This document shows, in pieces, positions 31,971 to 33,698 of a DNA stretch of 33,698 bases; position 1 is the stretch's first letter, and each line of letters begins with the position of its first letter. The DNA lies in contig CAZRFE010000022.1 in NCBI GenBank assembly GCA_964599565.1, forward strand, positions 1 to 33,698. Direction: 5' to 3'. The notes beneath the pieces are model-generated. The model was given only the letters and a program-made list of their open reading frames with translations, was not told the origin of the DNA and did not search any database. The position numbers were made by a program, and so were the translations under genes. The DNA comes from JAJUFS01 sp964599565 (GTDB lineage Bacteria > Pseudomonadota > Gammaproteobacteria > Natronospirales > JAJUFS01).

Positions 31971-32821
31971 ACACTATTGAAACAACATCCGTGAGCCGCG
32001 TTCTCGCCATCCTTGCCGTGCCGTTGATGCTCTTCGGCTGTGCAACCGCGGAGAATCGCCCGAGCGACGCCGAGCGCGTGCGCGCCGAACTCACCGAACT
32101 GCAATCCGATCCGCAGCTTGCAACCCGCGCGCCCGTCGCCATCCGCGAAGCCGAGCGCGCCGTCGCCGCCGCGGAAAACGCCGAGGAAGATGACGACGAA
32201 GCACCCGTGGAGCATCTCGCCTTCGTCGCGCACCAGAAAGTCGAAATCGCCAGGGCCCAGGCGCAACAGCGGCTGTACGAAGATGATCGCAAACGCCTGA
32301 TCGAGGAGCGTGACCGCTCGCGGCTCGAAGCGCGCACGCGCGAAGCCGAGATGGCGCGCGAGGAAGCGCGGCTTGCCGCACAGAACGCCACGCAATCGCA
32401 GGAAGAAGCCGCCGAACTTCGCCGGCAGATGGAAGCGCTGAACGCGAAACCCACCGAACGCGGCATGGTGCTCACGCTCGGCGACGTGCTGTTCGAAACC
32501 AACGAATACGTCATCAAGCCCGGCGCACACAACAACCTCGACCGGCTCGCCGACTTCCTCAAGCGCTACGAGGATCGCGACGTCCGCATCGAAGGCCACA
32601 CCGACAGCAGCGGCGATGACGCCTACAACATGCAGCTCTCCGAACGCCGCGCCGACGCCGTCAGGCAATACCTCGTCTCGCAAGGCATCAGCCCCCGCCG
32701 CATCGTCGCAACCGGCCGCGGCGAAACCACGCCCGTCGCGAGCAACAACACCGCCGGCGGACGCCAGCTCAACCGGCGCGTCGAAATCATCATCGAGAAC
32801 GAAGGCGTGGCAATGGAATGA
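31967..32821 (+). CDS. OmpA-family lipoprotein with DUF4398-like N-terminal region
   Basis: The 284-residue protein has a signal ending MLFGC (lipobox, Cys25). A long helical, coiled-coil-like region with DUF4398 character follows (about 35-160), with VAIREAERAVAAAENAEED and VEIARAQAQQRLYEDD. A C-terminal OmpA domain includes LGDVLFETNEYVIKPGA, VRIEGHTDSSGDDAYNMQL and SERRADAV, which bind peptidoglycan. It probably ties the outer membrane to peptidoglycan, in parallel with Pal. An AGGAGG site lies inside the preceding gene, with which it overlaps, so the pair is translationally coupled. Confidence 0.88.
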   Translation: MNTIETTSVSRVLAILAVPLMLFGCATAENRPSDAERVRAELTELQSDPQLATRAPVAIREAERAVAAAENAEEDDDEAPVEHLAFVAHQKVEIARAQAQQRLYEDDRKRLIEERDRSRLEARTREAEMAREEARLAAQNATQSQEEAAELRRQMEALNAKPTERGMVLTLGDVLFETNEYVIKPGAHNNLDRLADFLKRYEDRDVRIEGHTDSSGDDAYNMQLSERRADAVRQYLVSQGISPRRIVATGRGETTPVASNNTAGGRQLNRRVEIIIENEGVAME

Positions 32822-32844
32822 CGCGTGCGGTCGGGCAACAAAGA

Positions 32845-32870
32845 AAAAGGGCCGCTTTCGCGGCCCTTTT
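32845..32870 (+). terminator. Intrinsic terminator between convergent genes
   Basis: AAAAGGGCCGC and GCGGCCCTTTT form an 11-bp stem with loop TTTC. The A-run and T-run at its ends mean it can serve both the OmpA-type gene (+) and the convergent gene at 32912 (-). Confidence 0.9.
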
Positions 32871-32911
32871 CAATTCATGACATGGTTAAGTGTGTCCCCA
32901 CGACAGCAACC

Positions 32912-33698
32912 TCAGTCGGCGCCTTCGCATGACTCCAGCGGGTGCTTGAATGCTCCGCGGCGCAGGCTCGATTTACCTGCGCGAACCTGCTGGGCCACAT
33001 CCGACGCACTTACTTGTTCCATGAGTTGCTGCCGAAGTTCATCGGAATTGATACAGTCCGGTAACTCGCCATCAACATCCAGCCAGTCAACCTCACCGTC
33101 ACCTGAAAGGCCGAAGGTCACTTTCACGCTGCCTGACGAAGGCCATTCATCCGGGTGCTCGGTCGGAATGCCGAACGTGAATGGCATCTGCACTTCCGAC
33201 GCTACCGCTATGCCGTCCCTGAAGAGAGGAGAAAACTTCCATCGTTTCAGCGCCAGTTTGCCCGCGTGATAGAAGTCGGTATTGCCGGAGAACCCTTCGT
33301 CACGATTAACGCTGCTCACCGTCCCGTCCGGCTCCACGGAGAGGAGAAAAACGATCTTGATCGGCGTCGTTGAATTCATTCTTGGAAATTCGGGCGCCAG
33401 TTGCTGAATCGCGTACGGTGGCGAATTGCGGTACTCGAACTTCATCTGGTCCTGCCCGTTGACAGACACGATTTTCCAATCTATCGCCATCCTGTAAATC
33501 CCGTCGTCTGAGGGCGCCTTCAGGTGCACACCACGTGCCTTTGCCATGAGCGATGGCTTGATTCTCTCCAGGATCGCTTCCGGGAGCGTGGAGTCCGGGC
33601 CGTCCACGAACTCAGCGCTCAGATTCTCCGCGATCTTTACCGTTGCATGAATTGCGCCGCTCGCACCCGCATGCCCCGTCGTGCCGGGCTCGGATTCT
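32912..33698 (-). CDS. TonB C-terminal-domain-like protein, 5' end outside the window
   Basis: The reading frame is open from the window edge (33698) to the TGA at 32912, so only the last 261 residues or so are visible. A GTG at 33605-33607 is an in-frame codon and not a convincing start. Residues before it (GAIHATVKIAENLSAEF) look like coding sequence. The segment NSTTPIKIVFLLSVEPDGTV, then HAGKLALKRWKFSPL and a closing VQMPFTFG, resembles the TonB_C domain, in which a secreted protein contacts envelope partners. A second region (SGSVKVTFGLSGDGEVDWLD) may be a half-repeat of that fold. No membrane helix is visible in the part present. The function is unknown. Confidence 0.65.
   Translation of the reverse strand, partial: ESEPGTTGHAGASGAIHATVKIAENLSAEFVDGPDSTLPEAILERIKPSLMAKARGVHLKAPSDDGIYRMAIDWKIVSVNGQDQMKFEYRNSPPYAIQQLAPEFPRMNSTTPIKIVFLLSVEPDGTVSSVNRDEGFSGNTDFYHAGKLALKRWKFSPLFRDGIAVASEVQMPFTFGIPTEHPDEWPSSGSVKVTFGLSGDGEVDWLDVDGELPDCINSDELRQQLMEQVSASDVAQQVRAGKSSLRRGAFKHPLESCEGAD

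Overview
The window is GC-rich, densely packed DNA of a gammaproteobacterium. The gene order yebC-ruvC-ruvA-ruvB-ybgC-tolQ-tolR-tolA-tolB-pal-cpoB-queE-queC-tRNA-Lys matches the order in Pseudomonas-like Gammaproteobacteria. A RelA-type (p)ppGpp synthetase, YfaZ and sucA-sucB-lpdA fit the same class. The genus cannot be settled from the sequence. No insertion sequence, prophage or CRISPR array was seen.

Positions 1-10341 (minus strand) hold the conserved core: tRNA-Lys, the preQ0 genes queC and queE, the Tol-Pal envelope complex with cpoB and the thioesterase ybgC, the Holliday-junction genes ruvA, ruvB and ruvC, yebC, and a YfaZ-type outer-membrane protein. Many genes overlap by 1-4 bases, which indicates a translationally coupled operon.

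Positions 10450-19410 are more accessory. relA (+) overlaps a Bax/glucosaminidase-type gene. Two paralogous AraC-family regulators (-) each diverge from a methyltransferase gene (+): an MddA-like membrane methanethiol S-methyltransferase and a soluble SAM methyltransferase. Each regulator is preceded by a short ORF whose stop touches the regulator's start. The second regulator has an extra C-terminal GAF domain. A polysaccharide deacetylase follows.

Positions 19554-25282 (minus) encode the 2-oxoglutarate dehydrogenase complex (sucA, sucB, lpdA). A 15-bp hairpin lies between sucB and lpdA. A small unknown gene and tRNA-Arg(CCU) follow.

Positions 26090-30814 are the most unusual part. A CRP/Clp-like palindrome sits at class II spacing from a possible -10 element. 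It precedes a leader of about 580 nt with two tandem cyclic-di-GMP-I (GEMM-I) riboswitch aptamers, and then a gene for a beta-propeller-like lipoprotein. A terminator, a third cyclic-di-GMP-I aptamer and a second, larger lipoprotein of the same family follow. A small secreted Lys/Glu-rich protein closes the block; it keeps only the N-terminal two-cysteine motif of that family. This looks like a c-di-GMP-controlled cell-surface system that grew by tandem duplication.

Positions 30860-33698 hold a structured leader rich in GGA motifs in hairpins, possibly a CsrA/RsmA target or a CsrB/RsmZ-like RNA, ahead of a small unknown gene. A DUF4398 lipoprotein follows, overlapping a DUF4398-OmpA lipoprotein gene. 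The last feature is the 3' part of a TonB_C-like gene that runs off the window.
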